64,000 bases of DNA from Bacillus sp. BP-3. Lineage in GTDB: Bacteria; Bacillota; Bacilli; Bacillales; Bacillaceae_G. Made by a program: the position numbers and the translations under genes. The stretch spans positions 248,001 to 312,000 of the forward strand of contig NZ_JAQOTJ010000002.1 of assembly GCF_028401955.1 (NCBI RefSeq), written 5' to 3'. Below are positions 42,107 through 51,104 of this stretch, in pieces; positions within the stretch are counted from its first letter, which is position 1, and each line of letters starts with the position of its first letter. The notes below the pieces were generated by a model. That model had not been told where the DNA came from. It saw only the letters and a program-made list of their open reading frames with translations, and did not search any database.

Positions 42107-42191
42107 GCTCATGACGGGCCCTCAATTGTTGGCGCATTTAGGGCAAATTCATGTTTGGTTTAAGGAGTATAATATAAATATTAAGGACTAA
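42098..42191 (+). pseudogene. asnB: Separated 3' end of the asparagine synthase gene
   Basis: From 42099 the frame reads FGQLMTGPQLLAHLGQIHVW and then FKEYNINIKD before TAA at 42189. It continues the protein interrupted at 426 without gap or frame change. It has no start codon of its own and is not expected to be translated while the prophage is integrated. Confidence 0.9.
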
Positions 42192-42196
42192 AACTG

Positions 42197-42230
42197 AAGG
42201 TCATAGCCTGTAAGCTATGACCTTGTTTCT
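42197..42230 (+). terminator. Native terminator of the asparagine synthase gene
   Basis: AAGGTCATAGC (42197-42207) and GCTATGACCTT (42214-42224) form a perfect 11-bp stem followed by GTTTCT. It stays on the attR side of the prophage. Confidence 0.8.
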
Positions 42231-42409
42231 AATAAGGGTATTTGAAATTTTTTTCCTCTTCCGTTGTTGTTAAGGTAATACGTCACAGATTGAAATATCT
42301 TTTATTCCTTCTACACACGATTAGAACGAATAGATTTCCAAACCTATTGGATGCACAGACCGCAAATTAAAAATAATACAAGGACAAGTGTAATAGTTGC
42401 CCCCTAATT
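42231..42409. other. Intergenic stretch without recognised feature
   Basis: No ORF with a ribosome site, no strong hairpin and no clear promoter was seen. Confidence 0.5.
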
Positions 42410-42547
42410 TATCCCGCTATTTGCGGGCAGTAATACTCCCGCCTCAAAATTTAGTGGAAGCAAAGAAATTAGGCGGCCCGTAAAAGCCCGCTTGGTTCAA
42501 CTACCCTTCAGTGGAAAAGGCGCCCACTAAAGGAAGTTTCACTTTAT
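42410..42547 (+). repeat. Dispersed B. cereus-type intergenic repeat, copy A
   Basis: It begins TATCCCGCTATTTGCGGGCA, contains internal inverted pieces (CCGCCT...AGGCGG; GGCGCCCACT) and the block CCCGCTTGGTTCAACTA, and ends AAGTTTCACTTTAT. Related copies lie at 46447-46595 and 57139-57230. It is probably a mobile, non-coding repeat of the bcr kind. Confidence 0.7.
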
Positions 42548-42571
42548 ATGAAGACGTGAATCCTAAAAACG

Positions 42572-42613
42572 TACTATCTCTAAGGGAGCAGTAGGCTTTT
42601 CTCAGAGATAGTA
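42572..42613 (-). terminator. Hairpin at the end of the 42602 gene
   Basis: TACTATCTCT (42572-42581) and AGAGATAGTA (42604-42613) form a 10-bp stem. Read leftward it ends with CGTTTTTAGG. The stem includes the stop codon of the minus-strand gene. Confidence 0.6.
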
Positions 42614-42829
42614 TGTTGAACCAAACGGAATTGTTGAGAGATCAGTTGGATATATGACATAATGATGTGCAACATGATGGGGCATAACATGATGATATAC
42701 GACATGTGCAAAAAGAGGAGCTGTTTCCATCATTTGGTGAATTGCATGAAGTGTCTGTTGTGCAGCACCATATGTGACGGCGGCACCTACACCTGCTTGT
42801 CTTGTGGTGTTAAAAACCGGATTTATCAT
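42602..42829 (-). CDS. Small His/Tyr-rich protein of unknown function
   Basis: The 75 residues include HVVYHHVMPHHVAHHYVIYP, an unusual His run, and end STIPFGSTYYL. The ribosome site AAAGGAG lies 14 nt upstream, longer than ideal. Composition recalls small spore-coat or metal-binding proteins, but no family was recognised. Confidence 0.6.
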   Translation of the reverse strand: MINPVFNTTRQAGVGAAVTYGAAQQTLHAIHQMMETAPLFAHVVYHHVMPHHVAHHYVIYPTDLSTIPFGSTYYL

Positions 42830-43026
42830 AATGATTCATAGAACTCCTTTATAGTAGTTGGATTCTTTTTATATGTTATGCCCTATATATAGGGAAAGAG
42901 CGTACCTTTAATCAAATTAGGTAGCTTACCTATTAAATAGCTTTATGAATCTATTTTAGATAATGTGGATTTAGAAAGAGGATTTCAATATGAAATCCTC
43001 TTTCTGTAATTTTGTTTAAAGGCGAG

Positions 43027-44301
43027 CTATTTATGAGAATGGTTTAACTTTCCATCTGAAATATTACCAATAAATGGAGTATCAATTTGTTCATATGCCC
43101 TTTCACCGTGAAGGGAAAGATCGAGCCCCATTGTCTCTTCATGCTCATGTGCACGAACGGGGAGAAATAAACTAATTCCTTTAATGATTACATACGTCAC
43201 TATAGCTGTGAATGTATAGGTCGCTCCAATTGCGAGGAGTTGTTTCCAAAGAAGTGCAGCATTTCCGTAAAATAGTCCGTCTGCGCCTGCGCTGTTAACG
43301 GATGTTGTAGCGAAAAGTCCTGTTGCAATGCCGCCCCAAGTTCCCCCGATACCGTGACAACCAAAGGCATCGAGCGCGTCGTCGTAACCGAGCTTATGTT
43401 TTAAGAAATAAATTGCCAAAAAGCAAAGGGCACCGCCGATTGCGCCGATGAGAAGAGCGGAGGGTGGTGTGACGAACCCGCAAGATGGTGTAATCGCGAC
43501 GAGACCAGAAACAGCTCCGCAAGCGGCGCCTAGTACAGTTGGTTTTGTTTGGAAGAACCATTCTGTCAGCATCCATGTGAGCGCGGAAGCAGCTGCAGCA
43601 GTATTTGTATTAATAAAAGCGGTGAGGGCAACATCATTTAATGTTAATGTGCTACCGACGTTAAAGCCGAACCAGCCAAACCATAATAACCCCGCTCCTA
43701 GAATTGTAAATGGTAAATGATGCGGCGAAGAGTCGTGAGCATCCTTTCGTTTTCCAAGGAAAATAGCTAATACGAGACCAGCCACGCCTGATGTAATATG
43801 AACAACATTTCCTCCTGCAAAATCGAGTGCACCAAGATTGCGAAGCCATCCACCAATGCCCCAAACCCAATGAGCAACGGGGTCATATACAAGTGTCGTC
43901 CAAAGTAAGATGAAGATAAGAAAAGCGGAAAATCGCATGCGTTCTGCGAATGCGCCGGAAATTAAAGCGGGAGTTAAAATTGCAAACATAAGTTGAAACA
44001 TCATAAATAAGTTGTGTGGAATTGTTGCGCTGTAGGCTTCATTTGGTGTGAACGTAACATGTTGTAGACCAAACCAATCAAAATTACCGATAAGTCCATT
44101 CCAATCAGGTCCAAATGCTAAAGAATAACCGATGAAAATCCATTGAATAGACACGATTGCCATGGCACTATAACTGTGCATCGTTGTACTCAGTACATTT
44201 TTACTGCGGACCATTCCCCCGTAAAATAAAGCAAGCCCAGGTGTCATAATCATCACCATGACGGTGGCTAAAAAAAGAAATACTGTATCCTCCATATGCA
44301 T
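43027..44301 (-). CDS. amtB: Ammonium transporter
   Basis: This 424-residue integral membrane protein has about eleven helices. Family landmarks are PGLALFYGGMVRSKN near the N-terminus, VAHWVWGIGGWLRNLGALDFAGG and DALDAFGCHGIGGTWGGI, which holds a pore histidine. It starts after AGGAGGGAAAACG. No glnK follows in the window. A GlnR/TnrA-type site lies just upstream. Confidence 0.96.
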   Translation of the reverse strand: MHMEDTVFLFLATVMVMIMTPGLALFYGGMVRSKNVLSTTMHSYSAMAIVSIQWIFIGYSLAFGPDWNGLIGNFDWFGLQHVTFTPNEAYSATIPHNLFMMFQLMFAILTPALISGAFAERMRFSAFLIFILLWTTLVYDPVAHWVWGIGGWLRNLGALDFAGGNVVHITSGVAGLVLAIFLGKRKDAHDSSPHHLPFTILGAGLLWFGWFGFNVGSTLTLNDVALTAFINTNTAAAASALTWMLTEWFFQTKPTVLGAACGAVSGLVAITPSCGFVTPPSALLIGAIGGALCFLAIYFLKHKLGYDDALDAFGCHGIGGTWGGIATGLFATTSVNSAGADGLFYGNAALLWKQLLAIGATYTFTAIVTYVIIKGISLFLPVRAHEHEETMGLDLSLHGERAYEQIDTPFIGNISDGKLNHSHK

Positions 44302-44318
44302 CGTTTTCCCTCCTATGA

Positions 44319-44335
44319 TGTAATATAAGTTAACA
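44319..44335 (-). promoter_or_regulatory. GlnR/TnrA-type site upstream of amtB
   Basis: On the amtB strand TGTTAACTTATATTACA fits the nitrogen-regulator consensus TGTNANAWWWTMTNACA with one mismatch. It lies 18-34 bp upstream of the start codon, close to the ribosome site, so repression or roadblock is possible. Confidence 0.65.
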
Positions 44336-44522
44336 TCAAATGAATATATTTAGTATCATATTCAATAAATAAAAATAAATCAACAGGTTTTTCTGAAAAT
44401 TTAATTCATTATGTAAGGAAATGTAACATGTCGTATTTCTATGTTATTTAAATGCGTTAGTATACGGGAGGAATATAAATTGTTATACTTTTCTTATAAT
44501 TAGAAAATTTGGGGGAAGCAAT

Positions 44523-45866
44523 GTGAAGAGGGAGTTAGGGAAATATATTCTATGTTTTATATGTCTATTGTTTGTATTTCAATTACCTATTCATGTGTCA
44601 GCGAAAGAAATGAGGCCGTGGGAAGATGAAATTGTGTATTCTATTATGATTGATCGTTTTAATAATGGTGATTCTAGAAATGATAAAGGGATTGATACGG
44701 GTAATTTAGAAGCATATCAAGGAGGAGATATCCAGGGGATTATAAAACGACTGGATTATATAAAAGAAATGGGATTTACTGCTATATTGCTGTCGCCGCC
44801 CGCTGCAAGTAGTGGTTATGATGGGTATCAGCCAACTGATATAACAAAAATGAATGAACATTTTGGTACAATGAAGGATATGCAGCAACTCGTCCAAGAA
44901 GCACATAAGCGAGATATGAAAGTGATGCTTGAATTTGTAGTGAATAATGAAGATAAAACGGGGACGATTGAATATGCGAAACAATGGATTAAGGAGACGG
45001 ATATAGACGGTTATCATTTGATACATAATGAAAATATTCCGCAGTCAGTTTTGAATGAAGTGAGTACATCTATGCAGAGTGTGAAACAAAACTTTTTTGT
45101 AATAGCGGATACGCAAATAGAAGGGGTAAAAGGAGTATTGAGTCAAGCTTATCAGCAGCGTATGATAGATGTGTTTGCAAAGCCGAACGTTTCTGTAAAG
45201 TCATTGCATGATGTGACGAAAAGCAGCGGTGCTAGTTTGGAAGGAACGTTTGTGGATAATAGCCAAACGGAGCGTTTTGTTAGAAAAGCAAAAGAAAATA
45301 AATATTTTCCACCGGCCCGCTTGAAATTAGCGCTTGCCTATTTATATACATCACCCGGCATTCCGTTTGTATACTACGGTACGGAAATTGCATTAGATGG
45401 AGGAGAAGCGCCTGATAATCATCGTTTAATGGATTTTAAATCAGATGAGAAGTTTTTGCAGTATATAGGGAAATTAGGAGAACTGCGCAAAACATTACCG
45501 TCTCTTCGTTATGGAACATTTGAACTATTATATGATAAAAATGGTATGAGTATAATAAGGCGCAAATATAAAGATGAAACAACATTTATCGCGATTAATA
45601 ACACCACAGAAACAAAAAAAGTGGAACTTGCTGCAAATGAATTTGGGAAAAATCATGAGCTGCGCGGATTGTTAGAAGATGATAGGGTGCGAGAAGAGAA
45701 CGGAAAATATTACATTGTGCTGAAAAGAGAAACTGCAAATATATATGCGCTTGCAGGAAAGTCAGGGTGGAACTGGTCGTTTATTGCCGCTTTAGTAGGT
45801 GTGAATGTGTTATTTATCATCTTTCTTGTATTGGTAAAGAAACGAAAAGGAACGGAATCGTATTGA
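44523..45866 (+). CDS. Membrane-anchored GH13-like protein with degenerate catalytic motifs
   Basis: This 447-residue protein starts at GTG 44523. Signal peptide about 1-27, GH13 fold about 30-420, C-terminal membrane helix about 422-440 (WSFIAALVGVNVLFIIFLVL). Fold motifs are clear (IVYSIMIDRFNNGD, GGDIQGIIKRLDYIKEMGF). Catalytic regions are altered: LEFVVNN (136-142) lacks DxxxNH, IDGYHLIHNE (161-170) lacks the GxRxD nucleophile, FFVIADT (191-197) lacks the acid Glu, FVDNSQT (243-249) lacks the His. It is probably a pseudoenzyme on the cell surface. Confidence 0.85.
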   Translation: MKRELGKYILCFICLLFVFQLPIHVSAKEMRPWEDEIVYSIMIDRFNNGDSRNDKGIDTGNLEAYQGGDIQGIIKRLDYIKEMGFTAILLSPPAASSGYDGYQPTDITKMNEHFGTMKDMQQLVQEAHKRDMKVMLEFVVNNEDKTGTIEYAKQWIKETDIDGYHLIHNENIPQSVLNEVSTSMQSVKQNFFVIADTQIEGVKGVLSQAYQQRMIDVFAKPNVSVKSLHDVTKSSGASLEGTFVDNSQTERFVRKAKENKYFPPARLKLALAYLYTSPGIPFVYYGTEIALDGGEAPDNHRLMDFKSDEKFLQYIGKLGELRKTLPSLRYGTFELLYDKNGMSIIRRKYKDETTFIAINNTTETKKVELAANEFGKNHELRGLLEDDRVREENGKYYIVLKRETANIYALAGKSGWNWSFIAALVGVNVLFIIFLVLVKKRKGTESY

Positions 45867-45875
45867 AATATAAAA

Positions 45876-45914
45876 GGAGCTGACCAAAAAGTGGATTTTG
45901 GTCAGCTCTTTTTT
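45876..45914. terminator. Bidirectional terminator between the GH13-like gene and yajQ
   Basis: AAAGGAGCTGACC and GGTCAGCTCTTTTTT form a stem around AAAAAGTGGATTTT, suitable for transcripts from both sides. Confidence 0.8.
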
Positions 45915-45922
45915 ATGTATGA

Positions 45923-46414
45923 CTATCGGTAGTTGATAAATTGTACGTCAATTGATAAATCAGCTCCGCGTACAGCTGAGATAACTGCTTGTAGGTCATC
46001 TCGGCTTTTTCCTGTTACACGAACTTGATCATCTTGTACTTGTGTTTTTACTTTTAATTTTAATTCTTTAATAATGTTATTAATTTTTTTAGCATTTTCT
46101 TTATCGATGCCTTGTTGTAATTTTGCACGTTGGCGTACTGTACCGCCAGAAGCGCTTTCGACTTTTCCATAATCTAAGTTTTTAATCGGAACTTCACGCT
46201 TAATTAATTTTGAAATCAAAACGTCTTTTACTTGGTCAAGTTTATACTCATCATCAGAAGTTAAAAGGATTTCCTCTTTTTCTAATTTAATATCACTTTT
46301 GCTTCCTTTAAAGTCATAACGATTTTGAATTTCTTTTAATGCGATGTTAATAGCGTTTGTTACTTCTGGAAACTCTACCTTTGAAACAATATCAAAAGAA
46401 CTATCTTTTGCCAT
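45923..46414 (-). CDS. yajQ: YajQ-family nucleotide-binding protein
   Basis: ATG 46414 has TTGGAGGTG 7 bp upstream; 163 residues ([20 protein letters not shown]). Family signatures are [13 protein letters not shown] and [14 protein letters not shown]. YajQ proteins bind nucleotides, c-di-GMP in some bacteria, and have been linked to phage gene control in others; the role in Bacillus is unclear. Confidence 0.93.
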   Translation of the reverse strand: MAKDSSFDIVSKVEFPEVTNAINIALKEIQNRYDFKGSKSDIKLEKEEILLTSDDEYKLDQVKDVLISKLIKREVPIKNLDYGKVESASGGTVRQRAKLQQGIDKENAKKINNIIKELKLKVKTQVQDDQVRVTGKSRDDLQAVISAVRGADLSIDVQFINYR

Positions 46415-46446
46415 AATAAGCACCTCCAAATTAAATTCCACCTCTA

Positions 46447-46595
46447 CCCCGCCTTAACAGGCTGTAATATCCCACTTAAAGTATAGCGGGAAATACATTC
46501 GTAGGATAGGCGGGATAAACAGCCCATAAAGGCCAGGTTGGTTCGACTAATAATTATTGAAGAAGACCGCCTCAATGATTAAAGTCTCACTTTAT
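46447..46595 (+). repeat. Dispersed intergenic repeat, divergent copy B
   Basis: It contains CCAGGTTGGTTCGACTAATA and ends TAAAGTCTCACTTTAT, with inverted pieces such as CCCGCC...GGCGGG. The 3' half matches copy A; the 5' half has diverged. Confidence 0.55.
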
Positions 46596-46773
46596 TATAG
46601 AGAATTTTAGCGAGTTGGACAAATAAAGGAAAAAACGTGTATAATGAAACTTTGTTTGGAATGATAAAAAAAATAAAATAAAGCTGTTATCGGTGCGGAT
46701 ATTTTTACAGTAGGAAACAATGAAGATATCACCCGTTAGAATAAGATAAATTATATAGAAGGGAAGTAAATAT

Positions 46774-47628
46774 ATGAAGTTACAACCAGGAGCGATTGAA
46801 GAAGTAACGGTTTTACGCGAAACAGAAATTGGATATATGGTCGGTTACGAAGAAGATGAAGTGTTTTTACATAAAAATGAGGTAGCTGGAGAAATTGAAG
46901 AAGGCGACACGATTGATGTGTTTTTATATCATGATCATCAAGAACGTTTAGCGGCAACGATGAAAACACCGCTTATTACAACGGAAAACTGGAATTGGGT
47001 AAAAGTTGTGGAAGTGAAGCCTCGTTTAGGGGTGTTTGTTGATATCGGTGTTTCGAAAGATATATTAATTCCAGCTGATGAGTTTCCAATTTATACACCA
47101 GTATGGCCGCAAGAGGACGATGAGTTATATTGTACATTAAAACTAACAAATCGCGGCCGTTTAATTGCTCTTCCGGCAAGAGATGCGGACATGCAAGAAA
47201 TTGTAGTAGAGGCGACGCCGTCTATGCGTAATAAAAATGTAAATGGTCGTGTGTATCGTTCGTTGCAAGTAGGGTCGTTTGTTTTAACGGATGAACATTT
47301 CCGTGCATTTTTGCACTGTTCTGAGCGCAAAGAGCAAGTGCGTATTGGAGAGCGCGTAACAGGACGTATTATCGATGTGAAAGAAGATGGAACGATTAAC
47401 ATTTCTCTTCTTCCTCGTAAAGAAGAAGGAATGGAAGATGATGCAGCGGTTATTTATGAGTATATGGAAAGCCGCGGCGGTGCAATGCCATTTTGGGATA
47501 AGAGCCACCCAGAAGATATCGGGGAGCGTTTTCAGATGAGTAAAGCAGCTTTCAAACGTGCTCTTGGTAAATTGATGAAAGAAGAAAAGGTTTATCAAGA
47601 AGAAGGTTGGACATATTTTAAAAAGTAA
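46774..47628 (+). CDS. cvfB: S1-domain RNA-binding regulator, CvfB/YitL type
   Basis: This 284-residue protein has tandem S1-type OB folds (IEEVTVLRETEIGYMVGYEE; WVKVVEVKPRLGVFVDIGVS; RVTGRIIDVKEDGTINISLL) and a C-terminal winged helix (MSKAAFKRALGKLMKEEKVY). CvfB affects virulence-factor expression in Staphylococcus by RNA binding; the role here is by homology. Confidence 0.9.
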   Translation: MKLQPGAIEEVTVLRETEIGYMVGYEEDEVFLHKNEVAGEIEEGDTIDVFLYHDHQERLAATMKTPLITTENWNWVKVVEVKPRLGVFVDIGVSKDILIPADEFPIYTPVWPQEDDELYCTLKLTNRGRLIALPARDADMQEIVVEATPSMRNKNVNGRVYRSLQVGSFVLTDEHFRAFLHCSERKEQVRIGERVTGRIIDVKEDGTINISLLPRKEEGMEDDAAVIYEYMESRGGAMPFWDKSHPEDIGERFQMSKAAFKRALGKLMKEEKVYQEEGWTYFKK

Positions 47629-47631
47629 TAG

Positions 47632-47670
47632 AAAAACAGCCGAACAAATGTAATTTGTTCGGCTGTTTTT
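47632..47670. terminator. Bidirectional terminator between cvfB and prsA
   Basis: AAAAACAGCCGAACAAA (47632-47648) pairs perfectly with TTTGTTCGGCTGTTTTT (47654-47670). Confidence 0.88.
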
Positions 47671-48520
47671 ATGATTGCCCTAAACGTGCAAAAGTATCTT
47701 TTAAGTCATCATCTTTAACTTTAATATTCTCTTTCTTTAATTCGTCCATTAATACTTTTTGGCGCCACGTATTATCTTGTATACGCTCAGTTTCAAGTGT
47801 TTTGCGAATAGAATTTTTTACTTCGTCGTATGGCTTTAAGTCTTTTTTGTCTGTCAATTTAATAATGTGGTAGCCTTTTGATGATTTTACAGGTTCACTT
47901 ATTTCACCGACATTTAATTTATAAGCTGCATCTTCAAACTCGGGTATCATTTTTCCGGGTCCGAAGTAACCTAAATCTCCACCATTATCTTTTGAAACCG
48001 TATCTTCTGAATATTTTTTTGCTAATTCTTCAAATGATGCACCGCCATTTAATTGTCTTTTTATATCGTTAGCCGTTTGTTCATCGTTTATTAAAATTTG
48101 ACTAGCTTTAATTTCTGGTTTATATCTAGCCTTTATGTCTTTTTCAGTTATCGTTTGCTTGATTGCCTTATCAATAGCTAAGCTAGAGCGAATTTGCTTT
48201 TTTAAATCGTCTTCGTTTTTCATACGATTACTTTCAAGGAACGTTTTAAAATTATCGCCTGCTTGGTCTTTCACTTTTTTAAATTCCTTATCAACTTCAT
48301 CATCGGATACTTTATATTTTTTAGTCATAATATCTTGTGCCATCATTTCATAGAGCATATCTTTTCCGAAGCGTTCTTTTAACGCCTTATCAAATTCGCC
48401 TTTTGTTATCGTACTAGTAGTAGAAGTTGCAATGGGATCGGAACTATCTTTTGGATTGCAGGCAGCTAACATTAATGTACCGAGCGTCGCTGCTGCAATA
48501 AATAATTGTCTTCGTTTCAT
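47669..48520 (-). CDS. prsA: PrsA foldase lipoprotein (parvulin-type)
   Basis: The 283-residue protein has a lipoprotein signal ending LMLAAC, lipidated at Cys21. A parvulin PPIase domain lies at about 135-225 (IKASQILINDEQTAND, GGDLGYFGPGKMIPEFEDAA, GYHIIKLTDK). It folds exported proteins outside the membrane. B. cereus-group genomes carry several prsA paralogues. Confidence 0.94.
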   Translation of the reverse strand: MKRRQLFIAAATLGTLMLAACNPKDSSDPIATSTTSTITKGEFDKALKERFGKDMLYEMMAQDIMTKKYKVSDDEVDKEFKKVKDQAGDNFKTFLESNRMKNEDDLKKQIRSSLAIDKAIKQTITEKDIKARYKPEIKASQILINDEQTANDIKRQLNGGASFEELAKKYSEDTVSKDNGGDLGYFGPGKMIPEFEDAAYKLNVGEISEPVKSSKGYHIIKLTDKKDLKPYDEVKNSIRKTLETERIQDNTWRQKVLMDELKKENIKVKDDDLKDTFARLGQS

Positions 48521-48712
48521 GTAAACACCTCATCCGAAAATTGTTATTACTATTGTAGAAAAAGGAAGTGAACATGATGTGAACTCGAGATGACTTTTGT
48601 AAAAATAAAAAAGTACATCAACAAAATGTCGATGTACGATGAGGGTTTGTTTATATGAAATAGAGGATTCTGGTCTAAATTATAAGAATTGGTTACTGAT
48701 GAAAGTTGCATA

Positions 48713-48844
48713 TTATAGATGATCTGTCTTTTTGGAGTAAGCGCGTTTTCCTTGCTGAATATTTTTTTGTTGCTCTTCATTTTTTTGCGTGCGCTTTGCG
48801 TTGTTATCACGTGCTTTTTTGTCGTTGTCACTTGTATGAGGCAT
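48713..48844 (-). CDS. Small hydrophilic DUF3941-like protein
   Basis: On the minus strand ATG 48844 follows AGGGAGTTGAACCAT and encodes 43 residues (MPHTSDNDKKARDNNAKRTQ, ending KRAYSKKTDHL). The sequence resembles DUF3941 proteins, conserved in Bacillus with unknown function. Confidence 0.65.
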   Translation of the reverse strand: MPHTSDNDKKARDNNAKRTQKNEEQQKNIQQGKRAYSKKTDHL

Positions 48845-48949
48845 ATGGTTCAACTCCCTTCAAAACGGTTGTACGTTTATCATTTCCGTTTTCGTTAAGA
48901 CTATGTATAATGTATACGATGGAATTTATATAAAGGTGGACTGGAAGAT

Positions 48950-49807
48950 ATGGACTTAAAACTGAACTATGCTGAGCTTACAAAGAAATTAGTCGTTGTT
49001 ATCATTGCTGGTTTGTTAAATGCGATTGGAATGAACTTGTTTTTAACACCTGCGAAAGTGTACGCAAGCGGTTTTGCTGGATTGTCGCAATTACTTTCGC
49101 AAGTGTTGGGAGATTTTCTATCAATACATATTTCAACGGGAGTTCTTTTTAGCTTGTTTAATATTCCGGTTGTTATTTTAGCTTGGAAAAAAGTAGGGAA
49201 GTCCTTCACATTCTTTAGTTTTTTAAGCGTTGCATTTATGACATTGTTTTTAGAAATAGTGCCAGTAAAAGCGGTATCTCATGATATTATTTTAAATGCC
49301 ATTTTTGGAGGGGTAATTTCTGCAGTAGGAGTAGGACTTGCTTTAAAGTTTGGAGCCTCAACAGGTGGTTTAGATATCATTGCGATGATTTTATCTAGAG
49401 TAAAAGATAAGCCGGTCGGAACATATTTCTTCTTGTTTAATGCGATTATTATTACTCTGGCCGGTTATTTATATGGCTGGGAAAAGGCTCTTTATACGTT
49501 AGTGACATTATATGTATCTTCGCGTATTATTGATGCCATACATACGCGTCATGTGAAAATTACGGCATTAATTGTAACGAAAAATGGAGCTGAGGTGCGA
49601 AAGGCAATTCATGAACGATTAGTTCGAGGAATTACCACAGTTCCAGCAACAGGTGCGTTTACAAATGAAAATAAAGAGATGTTAATGATTGTTATTACTC
49701 GTTATGAGTTATATGAATTAGAAAGAATTATAAAAAAAGTAGATCCAGGTGCATTCACAAACATTCTCGAAACGGTTGGGGTGTTTGGATTGTTCCGTAA
49801 AGATTAA
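48950..49807 (+). CDS. yitT: YitT-family membrane protein
   Basis: This 285-residue protein has about five membrane helices in the first 200 residues (NAIGMNLFLTPAKVYASGFA) and the conserved GASTGGLDIIAMILSR. A C-terminal DUF2179-type soluble domain follows (GITTVPATGAFTNENKEMLM). YitT proteins are widespread in Firmicutes; substrate unknown. Confidence 0.9.
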   Translation: MDLKLNYAELTKKLVVVIIAGLLNAIGMNLFLTPAKVYASGFAGLSQLLSQVLGDFLSIHISTGVLFSLFNIPVVILAWKKVGKSFTFFSFLSVAFMTLFLEIVPVKAVSHDIILNAIFGGVISAVGVGLALKFGASTGGLDIIAMILSRVKDKPVGTYFFLFNAIIITLAGYLYGWEKALYTLVTLYVSSRIIDAIHTRHVKITALIVTKNGAEVRKAIHERLVRGITTVPATGAFTNENKEMLMIVITRYELYELERIIKKVDPGAFTNILETVGVFGLFRKD

Positions 49808-49810
49808 TAA

Positions 49811-49839
49811 AAAGAGGACCGTATTTGGTCCTCTTTTTA
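49811..49839. terminator. Bidirectional terminator after yitT
   Basis: AAAGAGGACC (49811-49820) pairs with GGTCCTCTTT (49827-49836), followed by TTAT. Confidence 0.8.
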
Positions 49840-49858
49840 TTTGTTTCTCTAGTCGTAG

Positions 49859-50056
49859 TTACTCAGTTGTTGAAATGCTTTGAAGCTCTTCTTGCATTTC
49901 GCGTAATTGTACTTTTTCGGCAGTAGAAGAATTGGTATAAGCGGACAACAATGCATTTTTTGCTTGATTAACAAGTGCTTGCTGTTCGCTGTCATTGGAA
50001 CAAGATACAGCTTGTGAGACGGCATCTCGTGCTTGTTGGAATAGTAAGTTACTCAT
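49859..50056 (-). CDS. DUF3813 protein
   Basis: The 65 residues (MSNLLFQQARDAVSQAVSCS, AQNALLSAYTN-like region) match the small DUF3813 family found near yitT/yitU in Bacillus. Its ATG overlaps the stop of the upstream small gene (TAATG). Function unknown. Confidence 0.8.
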   Translation of the reverse strand: MSNLLFQQARDAVSQAVSCSNDSEQQALVNQAKNALLSAYTNSSTAEKVQLREMQEELQSISTTE

Positions 50057-50196
50057 TAGAACCCTCCGAGAGAAGAGTTATTTCGTTCTTTTTCTGCTTC
50101 AGCTAATGTACCACGGTATGGGAATCTTGCATCGTGTTTCATAACAGAATCTGTCCCTTGTTGCACGAAACGTTTTGATTTGTTCTTTTTACCCAT
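50056..50196 (-). CDS. Small conserved-looking basic protein
   Basis: On the minus strand ATG 50196 has AAAGGGGGC upstream and encodes 46 residues (MGKKNKSKRFVQQGTDSVMK, ending RNNSSLGGF). It is coupled to the DUF3813 gene. Composition resembles small spore-associated proteins; no family named. Confidence 0.65.
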   Translation of the reverse strand: MGKKNKSKRFVQQGTDSVMKHDARFPYRGTLAEAEKERNNSSLGGF

Positions 50197-50294
50197 TCGT
50201 AATGCCCCCTTTTAGCAGAAAAGCATGGACACATTTGCTGTGTCTCCTATAGTATGTGCGATTGGCGTCATACTATAAGTAGGGAATTTTCACC

Positions 50295-51104
50295 TTACAA
50301 TCCAAGTGCCTCCTCTAAATAAAGAGCAATGCCGTCTTCTTCATTTGATAACGTTATGTGATTTGCTAATGATTTTAATTCTGGAATGGCATTCCCCATA
50401 GCGATTCCGTGCCCGGCAAATTCAATCATTTCAAAATCGTTATCTTCATCACCAAACGCGATGATACGCTCTTTTGGGATATGGTAGTAATTTGAAATTC
50501 TTTGTAAGCCAATTGCTTTATTTAACCCGCTTTTCACGATTTCAATAATCGGCCAAGGAGCTCCCCATTTACGGTGATCGATTACTTCTGCATGCATATC
50601 TGTTAAATGTTGACGAATAAAGTTTGATTTTGACTCATGTGCATCAATTAATAAGCAAGTTGGATGATCTTGTAAAATGTTGAGTAAATCACCTGTGAAA
50701 ATTTTGGGTGATCCGAACTCAAAAATATGTTTTTTGTCTTCATCAAGTTGTTTCATATATACATCATCAATTACTTCTGCATAAATATTTTCCACTCCAA
50801 ATTCCATACACGTACGAACGATTTCTTGTGCAGTAGTAAGTTCAAGTGGAGAGTGATGCATTCCCCAGTTCGTATCAAGTGGATGATGAACGTATGCGCC
50901 GTTGAAATTTACAATCGGTGTATTTAAGCCAAGTTCTTTATAATATGCATGACTCGCACGAAATGGACGGCCCGTTGAGATCACAACGATATGGCCTTGT
51001 TCTTTTGCTTTTGCAATGGTTTGTTTTGTACGAGCTGAAATTATTTTTTGATCTGTAAGTAAAGTGCCATCTAAATCTAATGCAATTAAATGCTGTTTTT
51101 TCAT
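50295..51104 (-). CDS. yitU: HAD-family phosphatase, Cof type (YitU-like)
   Basis: ATG 51104 follows AAAGGTGTGAGACGC; 269 residues. HAD motifs: LDLDGTLL near the N-terminus (nucleophile Asp and acid Asp), ISTGRP, a Lys in KSGLNKAIG, and GDEDNDFEM. It dephosphorylates small metabolites; YitU relatives act on a riboflavin precursor. Context beside DUF3813 matches the B. subtilis yit region. Confidence 0.87.
   Translation of the reverse strand: MKKQHLIALDLDGTLLTDQKIISARTKQTIAKAKEQGHIVVISTGRPFRASHAYYKELGLNTPIVNFNGAYVHHPLDTNWGMHHSPLELTTAQEIVRTCMEFGVENIYAEVIDDVYMKQLDEDKKHIFEFGSPKIFTGDLLNILQDHPTCLLIDAHESKSNFIRQHLTDMHAEVIDHRKWGAPWPIIEIVKSGLNKAIGLQRISNYYHIPKERIIAFGDEDNDFEMIEFAGHGIAMGNAIPELKSLANHITLSNEEDGIALYLEEALGL

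Noticed and set aside
48550-48831. 93-codon minus-strand ORF
   Set aside because: Overlaps the better supported DUF3941-like gene in another frame (ATG 48844 with AGGGAG) and has no family pattern.
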